From RGIG5579 sp045602025 (GTDB lineage: Bacteria; Bacillota; Clostridia; Oscillospirales; SIG627), in assembly GCA_045602025.1 (NCBI GenBank), contig JAZSAT010000046.1, positions 1 to 64,000 on the forward strand: DNA of 64,000 bases, written 5' to 3'. Positions 36,934 to 45,964 of the stretch are shown one piece after another. The position numbers and the translations under genes were made by a program. Each line of letters opens with the position of its first letter. Position 1 is the first letter of the stretch. The notes under the pieces were generated by a model. The model did no database searches and was not told the DNA's origin. It worked only from the letters and a program-made list of their open reading frames with translations.

Positions 36934-37725
36934 CTATAAACTCTTTTTCGCCATTTGTGCCCATTTTCTCGGATAAATAGTATTTGTTTTTTTCTTTTTT
37001 TCAATTTTAACAAGATAACGATCCGCTTCGGAAAAAAACTTTATCTTTTCTTTTTCTTCTTCGGAAAAATCCATATCAAAAGCGAAGGAAAGATCGAAAT
37101 TAATCTTTTTCACTTCAAGAAGTGCCCCACCGAGCATAGGAATTGCTTTTTTGCTTTCCTCTACTTCCTGAAGTGTCCGAGCACCTTTTAAAGCATAAAA
37201 AGTGCCGCCGACCTTCAAAAAAGGCAAGCATAGCTCACACAAAACAGGAAGTCTTGCAACCGCCCTGGAAAGAGAAAGATCAAACACCTCACGGTACTTG
37301 CCGCCTTTTCCGGCAAGCTCTTCTCCTCTCCCCCAAACAGGATCAATTTTTTCAAGCGAAAGTAGTTCTGCATTTTCCCTGAGAGCTGTAATCTTCTTCT
37401 CGGTGCTGTCGATCATTGTTATAAATTTTTTTGGATTCACGCAACCAATAGGAAGGCCCGGAAAACCGCCACCGCAACCAATATCACAAAGCCTTTCAGC
37501 TTTTTCAAGCTGAATTATAAACTCTTCATCACAAAGAAGAGCCAGGGAGTCTATGATATGCTTCAAGGTTACATCAATCGGAGATGTTAAGGAAGTAATA
37601 TTGATCTTTTCGTTGGTTTTCACAACACAGTCATAAAGAAGAGAAAAACGGTCAAGCGTTTCCTTGTGAAAGGATAGCTTAAATGCACCTTGAATCAAAT
37701 CAAGATATTTTGTTTCCAGCGGCAT
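36934..37725 (-). CDS. rsmG: 16S rRNA m7G527 methyltransferase
   Basis: Methylates G527 of 16S rRNA using SAM. The 263-residue product has NITSLTSPIDVTLKHIIDSL, the SAM-binding CDIGCGGGFPGLPIG and the C-terminal YPRKWAQMAKKSL typical of RsmG (GidB). It is the last gene of the origin-side cluster and begins 2 nt after the mnmG stop. In many Firmicutes parAB/noc genes follow; here a cation ATPase does. Confidence 0.96.
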   Translation of the reverse strand: MPLETKYLDLIQGAFKLSFHKETLDRFSLLYDCVVKTNEKINITSLTSPIDVTLKHIIDSLALLCDEEFIIQLEKAERLCDIGCGGGFPGLPIGCVNPKKFITMIDSTEKKITALRENAELLSLEKIDPVWGRGEELAGKGGKYREVFDLSLSRAVARLPVLCELCLPFLKVGGTFYALKGARTLQEVEESKKAIPMLGGALLEVKKINFDLSFAFDMDFSEEEKEKIKFFSEADRYLVKIEKKKKTNTIYPRKWAQMAKKSL

Positions 37726-37727
37726 AA

Positions 37728-39614
37728 TTACCTCTCATTCATATTCAGATAAATCAAAAGAACCGTGATATCAGCAGGCGAAACACCTGAGATTCTTGAA
37801 GCTCTGCCGATATTTTCAGGTCTGATCTGAGAAAGCTTTTGACGAGCTTCCAGCCTCAATCCACCGATTTTATGATAATCAATATCGGAGGGCAATTCCT
37901 TGGATTCCAACTTCCAGAACTGTTCTGCTTGCATTTTTTGACGCTTGATATAGCCTGCATATTTGATTTCAATTTCAGCTTTTCTGAAAACATCCTCTGA
38001 AAAATCAGGTCTCTTTTCATCAATCAATTTTAAATTCTCATATGTAATGCCGGGTCTTCGAAGCAAATCGCCGAGCTTTACCCCTACACTGACAGGCTGG
38101 CTGTCGAGAGAGGTTAAAAGATCATTGAGTTTTTGAGAAGGAGAAAAGAAAGTCTTCTCCGCTCTTTCGATCTCAGAATCAATTTCTTCGAACTCTTTTT
38201 TCTTTAATAGATATTTTTCTTCGCTGATAAGACCGAATTTTCTGCCATATTCAATTAGGCGACGGTCCGCATTATCCTGTCTTAAAAGAAGCCTATATTC
38301 GCAGCGACTGGTCATCATTCGATACGGCTCATTGGTTCCCTTGGTAACAAGGTCATCGATCAACGTGCCGATGTAACTGGATTCCCGTGTCAGAATAAAA
38401 GGATCTTCTCCAAGACAGCGAAGCGCAGCATTAATGCCAGCAATAAGCCCCTGACAGGCAGCCTCCTCATAGCCGCTGGTACCGTTGAACTGTCCCGCAC
38501 CGAAAAGGCCGGGGTGCTCCTTAAATTCAAGTGTTTGCTTCAATTGAGTTGGATCAATACAATCATATTCGATTGCATAAGCCGTTCTCATTACCTCGGC
38601 ATTTTCAAGTCCTCGGATAGAACGGATCACCTCATTTTGAACATCCTCAGGCAAAGAGGAAGACAATCCCTGTACATAGATTTCCTTGGTATCCTTCCCC
38701 ATTGGCTCTAAAAACAGCTGATGTCTTTCTTTGTCGGGAAAGCGCATCACCTTGTCTTCAATACTCGGGCAATATCTTGGGCCTGTGCTTTTGATCTGAC
38801 CGGAATAAAGGGGCGATCTGTCAATATTCTTCCGAATAATGTCGTGTGTTTTTTCATTGGTGTATACGACATAGCACTTTTTCTGATTCATTTCAGAAAA
38901 AGCCACCTTATCCGTATCAAAAGAAAAACAGACAGGATCCGCATCTCCCTCCTGAATCTCACAAAGGTCATAATCAATACTATCCGCGTGAATTCTGGCA
39001 GGCGTACCTGTTTTAAATCTGCGGAAAGAAATCCCCATTTTTTCAAGAGAAGAGGTAAGAAAATCTGCAGGATAAAAATTATCAGGTCCCGCAGCGTAAC
39101 TGATAGCACCTACAACAATATTAGATTTTAAATAGGTACCTGCACAAATAACAACGCTCTTGCAGCGATAAGAGGCTCCGAAACGCGTAATAACACAGTA
39201 TTCCTCGTCATGCTTTTGGACTTCGCAAATTTCTGCTTGGATCAAACGAAGATTCTCAGTATTCTCACAGCAGATCTTCATATAGTGATGATAAGCTCTT
39301 CTGTCAGATTGCTGGCGGAGCGAATGAACAGCAGGCCCTTTGCCCAAATTCAGCATTCGGCTTTGTAGGGCATTGGCATCTGCGGCTTTTCCCATTTCAC
39401 CGCCCAAAGCATCGATCTCAAATACAAGATGACCCTTGCCGGTGCCGCCAATAGAAGGGTTACAAGGCATATTGCCCACTGCTTCCAAAGACAGTGTAAA
39501 CAAATTGGTCTTAACCCCCATTCTTGCAGCAGCAAGAGCTGCTTCAAGGCCTGCATGACCGGCTCCGATCACAGCAACATCGCAAAAGCCGGCGTCAAAA
39601 ATCTTATGTTCCAA
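37728..39614 (-). CDS. mnmG: tRNA uridine-5-carboxymethylaminomethyl synthesis enzyme MnmG
   Basis: The FAD-dependent partner of MnmE, modifying U34 of tRNAs to cmnm5U or nm5U. It is 628 residues, a normal length. The N-terminal FAD motif VAVIGAGHAGLEAALAAARMG, CNPSIGGTGKGHLVFEIDALGG, GTYLKSNIVVG and TSRCEYRLLLRQDNAD are all present. It stands 10 nt after mnmE. The mnmM gene for the following methylation is in the same window at 51630. Confidence 0.97.
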   Translation of the reverse strand: MEHKIFDAGFCDVAVIGAGHAGLEAALAAARMGVKTNLFTLSLEAVGNMPCNPSIGGTGKGHLVFEIDALGGEMGKAADANALQSRMLNLGKGPAVHSLRQQSDRRAYHHYMKICCENTENLRLIQAEICEVQKHDEEYCVITRFGASYRCKSVVICAGTYLKSNIVVGAISYAAGPDNFYPADFLTSSLEKMGISFRRFKTGTPARIHADSIDYDLCEIQEGDADPVCFSFDTDKVAFSEMNQKKCYVVYTNEKTHDIIRKNIDRSPLYSGQIKSTGPRYCPSIEDKVMRFPDKERHQLFLEPMGKDTKEIYVQGLSSSLPEDVQNEVIRSIRGLENAEVMRTAYAIEYDCIDPTQLKQTLEFKEHPGLFGAGQFNGTSGYEEAACQGLIAGINAALRCLGEDPFILTRESSYIGTLIDDLVTKGTNEPYRMMTSRCEYRLLLRQDNADRRLIEYGRKFGLISEEKYLLKKKEFEEIDSEIERAEKTFFSPSQKLNDLLTSLDSQPVSVGVKLGDLLRRPGITYENLKLIDEKRPDFSEDVFRKAEIEIKYAGYIKRQKMQAEQFWKLESKELPSDIDYHKIGGLRLEARQKLSQIRPENIGRASRISGVSPADITVLLIYLNMNER

Positions 39615-39624
39615 AATTTACTCC

Positions 39625-41007
39625 TTATTTTCCAACACAAAACCGTGAGAAAACCTGATCTAAAATCATGTCACCTGCGCTTTTTCCATCGACCTCAAGT
39701 AAGGCAGACAGGGCTTCCTCTAAAGTCAGAGAAGCAACATCTTTTTCTCCGCTAGAGATCTGTTTGAAGGCAAGTTCCAAAAGCTCCTTCACCTTCTGCA
39801 CTTCCGCTTTTTGACGCGCATTGATCAGAATACTTCCTTCTCGAAGCGCATCCGCATCCGTTATAAACATCTTTTCTACTGCACCAAGAATATTTGGAAC
39901 AGATTCTTCATTCCGGTAATCCAAATCAAATGTCAGATCGAAATTGGGAATTTGTGATGTATCAAGCTTTTGGTCCAAATCGCTTTTTGTAAAGACGCTG
40001 ACAATCTTCTTATCCGAATTCTCTTTCAACTGAGAAAGAATAATCACATCATCCGAATCAAAAGGTCTCGAGAGATCAAAGAGCGCAAAAATCAGCTCTG
40101 CTTCCTCTAAAACACTAAGTGCCTTCTCGATGCCGATTTCTTCTACCTTATCAGAAGCATCGGAACGTACTCCTGCTGTATCGGCAAGATTTAAGAGAAT
40201 GTCGCCTGCCTTTACCGGGTACTCGATCACATCCCTAGTCGTACCGGGAATCTCTGTTACAATTGCCTTGTTCTCACCAAGAAGTGCATTGAAAAATGTA
40301 CTTTTCCCAACATTTGGTTTTCCTACAATTACAGAAGGAATACCGGCGTTGATCGCTCTACCCATCTTGAATGTAACAAGCAAGCGATCACAAGAATTAA
40401 TACATTCTTGAATCAAAGAAAGCATTTCTCCATCCGACAAGGCCTGTAGATCCTCTTCCGGATAGTCAAGATACGCCCAAAGAGAAGAAGATACGGAGAG
40501 AATCTGTTCTGATAACGCACTGATTTTCTCAGACAATTTACCACGGCTCGTCTTAGAAGAAAGCTTTACAGCAGCTTCTGTTTTCGCATCCAAGAGATCG
40601 GCAATTCCTTCTGCTGAAGTCAGCGAAAGCTTTCCGTTCAAAAAAGCTCTTCTCGAAAACTCACCGGCTTTTGCAGGAACAGCACCTGCTGATATTACGG
40701 AAGAAAGCACCATTGCTGTAACGATCTCGCCCCCATGGCAAGCAATTTCAGCAACATTCTCTCCCGTAAAGGAATTGGGCGCAGAAAACAATGTCAAAAG
40801 ACCGTCATCAATAATCTCTTTTCCATCAAAAGAGATTATATCACCGTAAGTTTGAAAACGGCTTTTGATCTCGCTGAATTTTTTTGAACTCCGGGGACAA
40901 AAAACCTTTTCTGCAACAGAAAAAGCTTCCGGACCTGAAATACGGATCAGCGAAACGCCTCCCTTTCCTTTTGGAGTTGAAATCGCTGCAATCGTAGAAA
41001 AAATCAT
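39625..41007 (-). CDS. mnmE: tRNA modification GTPase MnmE
   Basis: GTPase that works with MnmG at U34 of tRNA. It is 460 residues. The N-terminal folate-binding domain (FSTIAAISTPKGKGGVSLIRISG) leads to a helical domain and an inserted G domain with GKPNVGKST, the DTAG G3 motif and TKSD. The C-terminus is the invariant CVGK with the catalytic Cys. It has the usual neighbours jag upstream and mnmG downstream. Confidence 0.97.
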   Translation of the reverse strand: MIFSTIAAISTPKGKGGVSLIRISGPEAFSVAEKVFCPRSSKKFSEIKSRFQTYGDIISFDGKEIIDDGLLTLFSAPNSFTGENVAEIACHGGEIVTAMVLSSVISAGAVPAKAGEFSRRAFLNGKLSLTSAEGIADLLDAKTEAAVKLSSKTSRGKLSEKISALSEQILSVSSSLWAYLDYPEEDLQALSDGEMLSLIQECINSCDRLLVTFKMGRAINAGIPSVIVGKPNVGKSTFFNALLGENKAIVTEIPGTTRDVIEYPVKAGDILLNLADTAGVRSDASDKVEEIGIEKALSVLEEAELIFALFDLSRPFDSDDVIILSQLKENSDKKIVSVFTKSDLDQKLDTSQIPNFDLTFDLDYRNEESVPNILGAVEKMFITDADALREGSILINARQKAEVQKVKELLELAFKQISSGEKDVASLTLEEALSALLEVDGKSAGDMILDQVFSRFCVGK

Positions 41008-41025
41008 ACTTTGCCTTTCCGAATA

Positions 41026-41057
41026 AAAATAAGCGGCGGAAATCCGCCGCTTATTTT
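41026..41057 (-). terminator. Terminator between jag and mnmE
   Basis: AAATAAGCGGCGGA/TCCGCCGCTTATTT hairpin with a T tail on the minus strand, overlapping the jag stop codon. It should end or attenuate the rpmH-yidC-jag transcript ahead of mnmE. Confidence 0.8.
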
Positions 41058-41853
41058 ACAAATTCACCATTTCGGTATCTTCCACATCGGCGAGATTAAT
41101 ATCTTCGATGCTCTTTGCTTTTACAATCGTACGAGGCTCTCTAACCGGATTATATTCATATACAACCTTCGGTTTTTCCTCGGTTTGCTCGGACTTGCTC
41201 TTAGGTCTTGTGTCTCTCTTGGGACCGCCAATCGGAGACATCACAACTCTGCGCTCATCACCGGAGCCGATGGAATGGGTTGTAACACCGCCAACCTCCT
41301 GAGCCTGAGAATGAATAATTCTTCTTTCGTAGGGACTCATAGGTTCAAAGGTTACATTTCTTCCGCTTTTCTTTACTCTGCCAGCGGTTTTGCGAGCCAA
41401 AGCACGCAAGGTATTCTCTCTCTTAGCTCTATAGTTCTCAATGTCGATAGACACTCTGACATAATCATCGCCATGTCGGTTGGTCACAAGGCTGAGCAAA
41501 TACTGCAGAGAGTCAAGTACTTCGCCATGATGACCGATCAAAACGCCAAGGTCTTCTCCGACAAGAGAGTATGAAAGTTCACCGTTCTCCTTTTCTTCAC
41601 AGTGGATGGTTGCCTCGATCTTTGCGTTGCGAATCAAAGTCTGCAAGAAATCATCTGTAGCATCCTTGATCGAGAGTGCATATCGAACAACGATTTTAGC
41701 ATCGGAGGAACCGATACCGAGGAAACCTTTCTTAGGCTCTTCCAAAACAGTATAGTCGAGTTCTTCCGGTTTCTTTCCTAATTCCTGTGAAGCAAGGGCA
41801 AGGGCTTCTTCAATGCTTTTGGCCGAAAAAGTAGATTCTTTCATCAATGCCAC
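41056..41853 (-). CDS. jag: RNA-binding protein Jag (KhpB)
   Basis: A 265-residue RNA-binding protein. It has an N-terminal Jag domain (STFSAKSIEEALALASQELG and a KKGFLGIGSS segment), a KH-II domain at about 85-165 (GEDLGVLIGHHGEVLDSLQ), and an R3H domain (FEPMSPYERRIIHSQ near 165-225). A basic, low-complexity tail follows. In Firmicutes KhpB acts with KhpA in RNA binding linked to cell division and envelope growth. It lies directly after yidC, its conserved neighbour. Confidence 0.94.
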   Translation of the reverse strand: MALMKESTFSAKSIEEALALASQELGKKPEELDYTVLEEPKKGFLGIGSSDAKIVVRYALSIKDATDDFLQTLIRNAKIEATIHCEEKENGELSYSLVGEDLGVLIGHHGEVLDSLQYLLSLVTNRHGDDYVRVSIDIENYRAKRENTLRALARKTAGRVKKSGRNVTFEPMSPYERRIIHSQAQEVGGVTTHSIGSGDERRVVMSPIGGPKRDTRPKSKSEQTEEKPKVVYEYNPVREPRTIVKAKSIEDINLADVEDTEMVNL

Positions 41854-41867
41854 TTCCTTCCTGAAAT

Positions 41868-43103
41868 TTATTTTTCTTCGTCTTTCAAAGGAGCTTTTTC
41901 AATGATGTTCTTTTCATCAGACTCCTTCTTTTCCTTTAAAACCTTCTTTTCAGAGGTTGTAGAAACAGATTCATATTCATCGTCATCATCATAAACGAGC
42001 GATTTTTTCTTCTTACCGGTGGTAGCAGTATTACCCTTTTTCTTCTTCTGTTTTCCACCGTAAAGTCTTTCCGCTTCTCTCATCTCTTCGGGAGTGATCT
42101 CCTTAATAGGATAGATCTTGGAAAGTATGATCTGTTGAACAGGGCTTAAAATATTGGACATCATCCAATAAATACCAACCGCTGCAGGAACCATAAATGA
42201 AATATACAAGCTAAATAAGGGCATGAAGATATTCATCATGCGCATTTGGCTTTTCATTTCAGCGGACTGCTCGGGCTGATAAGTAAACTTTCTCGTCAAT
42301 GCCTGACCGAAATAAGAAGTAATCAGTGTCAAAACAGGAACAAGCAAAAGCATTTTTTTGCCGATTGCTTTATCCTTCAGCAAATCAAAACTGGGAGTCG
42401 TTCCAAGATCAAAGTCAGGGAATGCTTCCAGATTGGGAATCGAATCCATTACTTTATCAACTGAGATCTCATCGTCCTCAACGCGCTCGGAAAATGCTTT
42501 TTCAAAAGCCTTCTCGTTGTTCATAATGTAATTGATTACAACGATTTCGGAATTGTACTGATATTCACCCTTTTCAAGAGCTTTCTCAAAATCTTTATCC
42601 TTATGCTTATTGTTGACCTTCAAAATAGTTGCGATCTTTCTGTCGGCTTCTTTCCGGTCTGCATCCTCCTCATAGACCATCTCCGCAACGGTAGACTGAA
42701 CCTCAGAAACAGTGTCCTTGGGAAGTCCTGCGGTATAGGTCAAGGGCATTCTTACAACAGCGTATACTGCCAAAAGAACGATCATCTGCAAAATCATGGG
42801 AAGACATCCACCGAGAGGACTGAAGTTTTCCTTCTGGTACATCTCCTGAATCTCGGTATTCATCTTCAGCTGAGTAGCACGGTCTGTCCTACCTGCATAT
42901 TTCTTGCGAATTACATTTTCCTTCGGACGGAGAGCTGCCTGCTTTTGAGAGTTTTTCTGCTGCTTGATACCAAAGGGGAAAAGTACGATTTTCAGAACAA
43001 CAGAAAAAGCTAAAATTGCGAGTAAATAGCTTCCGGTAAAAGAATAGAACCACTGGATCAACCATCCGAAAGGAACTCTGATAATATCAAATAATTGTGA
43101 CAA
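41868..43103 (-). CDS. yidC: Membrane protein insertase YidC
   Basis: Inserts and folds inner-membrane proteins, alone or with Sec. The start is a TTG at 43103, behind an excellent AAAGGAGG site 10 nt upstream and 1 nt after the yidD stop. An ATG further upstream would overlap yidD and place the site inside the gene. The product is 411 residues. It has a first helix near 20-40, a positively charged cytoplasmic loop (FGIKQQKNSQKQ), a long extracytoplasmic loop (about 130-250) and later helices ending before a charged Lys/Glu-rich tail. The lack of a lipobox start distinguishes it from SpoIIIJ of B. subtilis. Confidence 0.93.
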   Translation of the reverse strand: MSQLFDIIRVPFGWLIQWFYSFTGSYLLAILAFSVVLKIVLFPFGIKQQKNSQKQAALRPKENVIRKKYAGRTDRATQLKMNTEIQEMYQKENFSPLGGCLPMILQMIVLLAVYAVVRMPLTYTAGLPKDTVSEVQSTVAEMVYEEDADRKEADRKIATILKVNNKHKDKDFEKALEKGEYQYNSEIVVINYIMNNEKAFEKAFSERVEDDEISVDKVMDSIPNLEAFPDFDLGTTPSFDLLKDKAIGKKMLLLVPVLTLITSYFGQALTRKFTYQPEQSAEMKSQMRMMNIFMPLFSLYISFMVPAAVGIYWMMSNILSPVQQIILSKIYPIKEITPEEMREAERLYGGKQKKKKGNTATTGKKKKSLVYDDDDEYESVSTTSEKKVLKEKKESDEKNIIEKAPLKDEEK

Positions 43104-43104
43104 T

Positions 43105-43341
43105 TTATTTTTCCCTCCTTTTTGGGAAATCATCGGGAACGGGATCAAAGCCACCTTTCCCGAAGGGATTGCAACGCAAAATGCGCCATACGGTCAAAAC
43201 CGTGCCCTTAAAAAAGCCATGCTTTTGATAAGCAGTAATGGCATAACTTGAGCACGTCGGATGAAATCGACAGCATGGACCGAACAGCGGCGAAATTATT
43301 TTTTGATACAACTTAATAAAAAAAATACAAATATGTTTCAA
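43105..43341 (-). CDS. yidD: Membrane protein insertion efficiency factor YidD
   Basis: A 78-residue protein that aids membrane protein insertion. Signatures are FIKLYQKIISPLFGPCCRFHPTCS, SSYAITAYQKHGFFKGT and CNPFGKGGFDPVP. It overlaps the rnpA 3' end by 4 nt and ends 2 nt before yidC. This placement between rnpA and yidC is conserved in most bacteria. Confidence 0.95.
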   Translation of the reverse strand: MKHICIFFIKLYQKIISPLFGPCCRFHPTCSSYAITAYQKHGFFKGTVLTVWRILRCNPFGKGGFDPVPDDFPKRREK

Positions 43342-43703
43342 TTTGGTTTTTCCTCAGAAAAAAGCTCAAGCTTTGAAAACGCTCTCTCCATATCCAAAAG
43401 AACATCCCCCATTTTTTTCTTTTCTTCCATGATTGCCGAACGAGCGACGATCACAATCAGATAAGGTTTTTGAAACACACGGTCCCTGGTAGAAGCATAA
43501 TAAGCTTCCCGAATCAGTCTTCTTGCCCGAGAACGCATAACAGCATTACCAATCTTTTTAGAAGTGGTAATGCCAAGACGGGTTTTGTTGGTTTTGAAAT
43601 TTCTGAGAACATAAACAACAATGTTTTTTTCAGAGACTTTTTTTCCTTTGGCATACACCTTGGAAAAAAGATGATTTTCTTTGATTGCTTCAATTCTCGC
43701 CAT
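43338..43703 (-). CDS. rnpA: Ribonuclease P protein component
   Basis: The basic protein subunit of RNase P, which matures tRNA 5' ends. It is 121 residues. KENHLFSKVYAKGKK at the start and the RNR-type motif SRARRLIREAYY at residues about 58-69 are diagnostic. It overlaps yidD by 4 nt. A hairpin terminator separates it from rpmH, which may lower its expression relative to L34. Confidence 0.95.
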   Translation of the reverse strand: MARIEAIKENHLFSKVYAKGKKVSEKNIVVYVLRNFKTNKTRLGITTSKKIGNAVMRSRARRLIREAYYASTRDRVFQKPYLIVIVARSAIMEEKKKMGDVLLDMERAFSKLELFSEEKPN

Positions 43704-43737
43704 AACACCAAATCCGTTTCAAACGGTTAAGATATAG

Positions 43738-43788
43738 AAAAAACCACCGGTGTTCACAGAGATCTCCGAATAACGGTGGTTTTTTTAC
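43738..43788 (-). terminator. Terminator between rpmH and rnpA
   Basis: AAAAACCACCG/CGGTGGTTTTT arms enclose a 25-30 nt loop, with a T run on the minus strand. It probably attenuates transcription from the rpmH promoter into rnpA. Confidence 0.7.
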
Positions 43789-43807
43789 TAAATCTCTCAC
43801 GCAAGAA

Positions 43808-43942
43808 TTAATAGGTGAGTCTTGCTCTCATTTTTGCTCTGCGTCTTTTGAGCACCTTTCTTCCGTTTGCAGTCTTCATTCTCTTGCGGAAACCATGCTC
43901 CATCTTTCTCTGACGCTTTTTGGGCTGATAAGTTCTGATCAT
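43808..43942 (-). CDS. rpmH: Ribosomal protein L34
   Basis: A 44-residue, highly basic ribosomal protein of the 50S subunit. The translation starts MIRTYQPKKRQRKMEHGF and contains RMKTANGRKVLKRRR, as in all L34 proteins. CTAAGGAGG precedes the ATG. It lies first in the rpmH-rnpA-yidD-yidC-jag run, with its own consensus promoter. The dnaA gene that usually lies upstream is replaced by a pantothenate kinase gene. Confidence 0.97.
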   Translation of the reverse strand: MIRTYQPKKRQRKMEHGFRKRMKTANGRKVLKRRRAKMRARLTY

Positions 43943-43985
43943 GTTTTGCACCTCCTTAGCCTAATGCGAAATTTTCAACTAAATG

Positions 43986-44014
43986 ATTATAAAACAAAAT
44001 GTTTGCAAAGTCAA
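43986..44014 (-). promoter_or_regulatory. Promoter of rpmH
   Basis: Minus strand TTGACT, 17-nt spacer, TATAAT, about 45 nt before the rpmH start. Confidence 0.85.
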
Positions 44015-44040
44015 TAGTTTTCCGAAAAATTAAACCAAAA

Positions 44041-44880
44041 TCAAGCATTTCTAAGTTTATGAAAATGCAAAAGTGCTGCACCAATCACAGTGCCAAAGTG
44101 AGCATTCTCCGGAAAAATAAAATTCATGTCAAACATTTTTCCCAAAGTACCAAAAACACTTCTTGCTTTTTTCATAGAAGAAAGCTTTCCGGTAAGCACA
44201 ACATTTTTGATATTGAATCCACGGGCGGCAAATACACTGATCATACCAATGGTTTCAAAAACAAGATTGATAATTCCAAGTGCAAGATCTTCCCGTGTAG
44301 CAAGGTCAGAAAGCTTTCCGAAATTGGAAGCAGTAGTATCAAGATCCAAGGTCGGGCTAAGACTCTTTTTGGAAATATCGGAAATACGAAGATCGATTTT
44401 TGAAATATCTCCATTTTCGGCCAAAGCCTCAAGATTATCCATATCGCGGATCCCAAGCATGGTTTCGGAAAGGCCAAAAAGTGTTCCGCCGCCAACACCT
44501 GTACCGCCAAGGTACTTCATATGATCCCCTTTTACATGAACAAGCGCAGTTCCGGTACCCATGCTGACGACAATTGCCTCTTCAAGCTCAGCAAGATACT
44601 GTCCTCCAAGACCGATACAGTCAAACTCTCGAACATGATGAGTAGGAATCCCATAAAGATCTTCATTGATATAGCTGCTTCCCGCACCGGTAACCATTAC
44701 ACATTCAACATCGGAAAGAGCAATTTTATGAAGAGAAGTAAATTTACCAAAAGCGCCGTAAATGGAAGAAACAGGATCATCCGCCTTTACTGAAAGAGGC
44801 GCTATTAAATTGTTTTCTCCACGGAAACCGCAAATTTTTGTTGTGCTTCCGCCAATGTCAATACCAAGAATAATTCCCAC
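44041..44880 (-). CDS. coaW: Type II pantothenate kinase
   Basis: Phosphorylates pantothenate in CoA synthesis. The 279-residue protein belongs to the ASKHA fold: N-terminal phosphate motif GIDIGGSTTKI, VSMGTGTALVHV, GGTGVGGGTLFGL and VVLTGKLSS near the adenosine site. These are the marks of bacterial type II PanK (as in staphylococci) and of the eukaryotic enzyme. Type II enzymes of this kind are weakly or not inhibited by CoA. A second, unrelated type III kinase gene is 2.1 kb away. It is a single gene with a divergent promoter to the radical SAM gene. Confidence 0.92.
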   Translation of the reverse strand: MGIILGIDIGGSTTKICGFRGENNLIAPLSVKADDPVSSIYGAFGKFTSLHKIALSDVECVMVTGAGSSYINEDLYGIPTHHVREFDCIGLGGQYLAELEEAIVVSMGTGTALVHVKGDHMKYLGGTGVGGGTLFGLSETMLGIRDMDNLEALAENGDISKIDLRISDISKKSLSPTLDLDTTASNFGKLSDLATREDLALGIINLVFETIGMISVFAARGFNIKNVVLTGKLSSMKKARSVFGTLGKMFDMNFIFPENAHFGTVIGAALLHFHKLRNA

Positions 44881-44909
44881 GATTTTTCACCTCTTAAAAT
44901 TCTTTTATA

Positions 44910-44938
44910 ATTGTAGCACAAAAACACGATTCAGTCAA
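44910..44938 (-). promoter_or_regulatory. Promoter of coaW
   Basis: Minus strand TTGACT, 17-nt spacer, TACAAT, about 30 nt before the coaW start. Confidence 0.75.
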
Positions 44939-44957
44939 GGAAAGACGCGTATTTCTA

Positions 44958-44986
44958 TAGACAAAAAGAGGTTCTGAGATTATAAT
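44958..44986 (+). promoter_or_regulatory. Promoter of the radical SAM gene
   Basis: TAGACA, 17-nt spacer, TATAAT, followed by CACGGAG and ATG 45007. Confidence 0.7.
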
Positions 44987-45006
44987 AATTCACGGAGCGT
45001 GAAAAA

Positions 45007-45909
45007 ATGATTGAATTCGACAAATGCAACCTCTGCCCAAGAAACTGCGCGGTAAACAGAGATCAAACACTCGGCTATTGCAGGGCAGAAAAAAATCTGA
45101 ATATTGCAAAGGTTATGCTGCACCAATGGGAAGAGCCCGGAATCTGCTATCAAAACGGCAGCGGTGCCATCTTTTTCACCGGTTGTCAGATGCACTGCGT
45201 TTTCTGCCAAAACCACAGTATTTCTGAAAGATCAAACGGAAAAAACTTGACTGTAGAGGAGCTTTCCGATGTTTTTCTTTCATTGCAAGATAAAGGAGCC
45301 TGTAACATTAACCTTGTTTCCCCAACTCCTTATGCAAACGAGATTGTGAAGGCTCTTGAAATTGCAAAAACAAAGGGACTGAATATTCCGGTGGTTTTTA
45401 ATTCAGGCGGATACGAAAAAGAAGAAACACTCAAACTGTTTTCAGGGCTTGTTGACATTTATCTTCCCGATTTCAAGTTTTTTTCTCCGAATGTTTCAAA
45501 AAGATACGCAAAGGCCGAAAACTATTCCGAATACTGTAAAAAAGCCATTTTGGAAATGTACCGCCAAACAGGAGAGGTCCTCTGGGAAAACGGACATTTA
45601 AAAAAAGGCTTGATGATTCGCCATATGGTGCTTCCTAAAAACACAGATGACTCTTTGAATATCATCCGATGCATCAAGGAAATTTTACCTACCGACAAAA
45701 TCATTCTTTCCGTTTTGAGGCAATACACACCAATGCAAAGCTCCATAGATTTTCCTGAAATTTCAAGGCCGATCACAACACTCGAATATCAAAAAGTAGT
45801 TAACTTTGCGCAAAAGAATGGTTTTACAAATCTATATACACAAAAAAAAGACAGCATCGGCGAAAAATTTATTCCCGATTTTTCTGTTTTCTACTATGAA
45901 AACAATTGA
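45007..45909 (+). CDS. Radical SAM protein, PflA-like (COG1313/PflX type)
   Basis: A 300-residue radical SAM enzyme. The SAM/4Fe-4S motif is GCQMHCVFCQN (C-x3-C-x2-C) near residues 60-70, preceded by a cysteine set CNLCPRNCAV at 8-17 that could hold a second cluster. The arrangement is that of the uncharacterised PflX family, relatives of pyruvate formate-lyase activating enzyme. No glycyl-radical partner is adjacent, so the substrate is unknown. It begins with its own promoter and is followed by ddh, whose promoter overlaps its stop codon. Confidence 0.88.
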   Translation: MIEFDKCNLCPRNCAVNRDQTLGYCRAEKNLNIAKVMLHQWEEPGICYQNGSGAIFFTGCQMHCVFCQNHSISERSNGKNLTVEELSDVFLSLQDKGACNINLVSPTPYANEIVKALEIAKTKGLNIPVVFNSGGYEKEETLKLFSGLVDIYLPDFKFFSPNVSKRYAKAENYSEYCKKAILEMYRQTGEVLWENGHLKKGLMIRHMVLPKNTDDSLNIIRCIKEILPTDKIILSVLRQYTPMQSSIDFPEISRPITTLEYQKVVNFAQKNGFTNLYTQKKDSIGEKFIPDFSVFYYENN

Positions 45910-45934
45910 CAAAGAATAGAACAAATGATAAAAT
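45906..45934 (+). promoter_or_regulatory. Promoter of ddh
   Basis: TTGACA, 17-nt spacer, TAAAAT; the -35 box overlaps the stop codon of the upstream radical SAM gene. Confidence 0.78.
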
Positions 45935-45964
45935 TTCCCCATATTCGTTCCTTAGGAGGCACTT

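Noticed and set aside
43943..44040. Chromosomal origin (DnaA boxes) upstream of rpmH
   Set aside because: No TTATCCACA-type boxes or AT-rich unwinding region; only a promoter is present.
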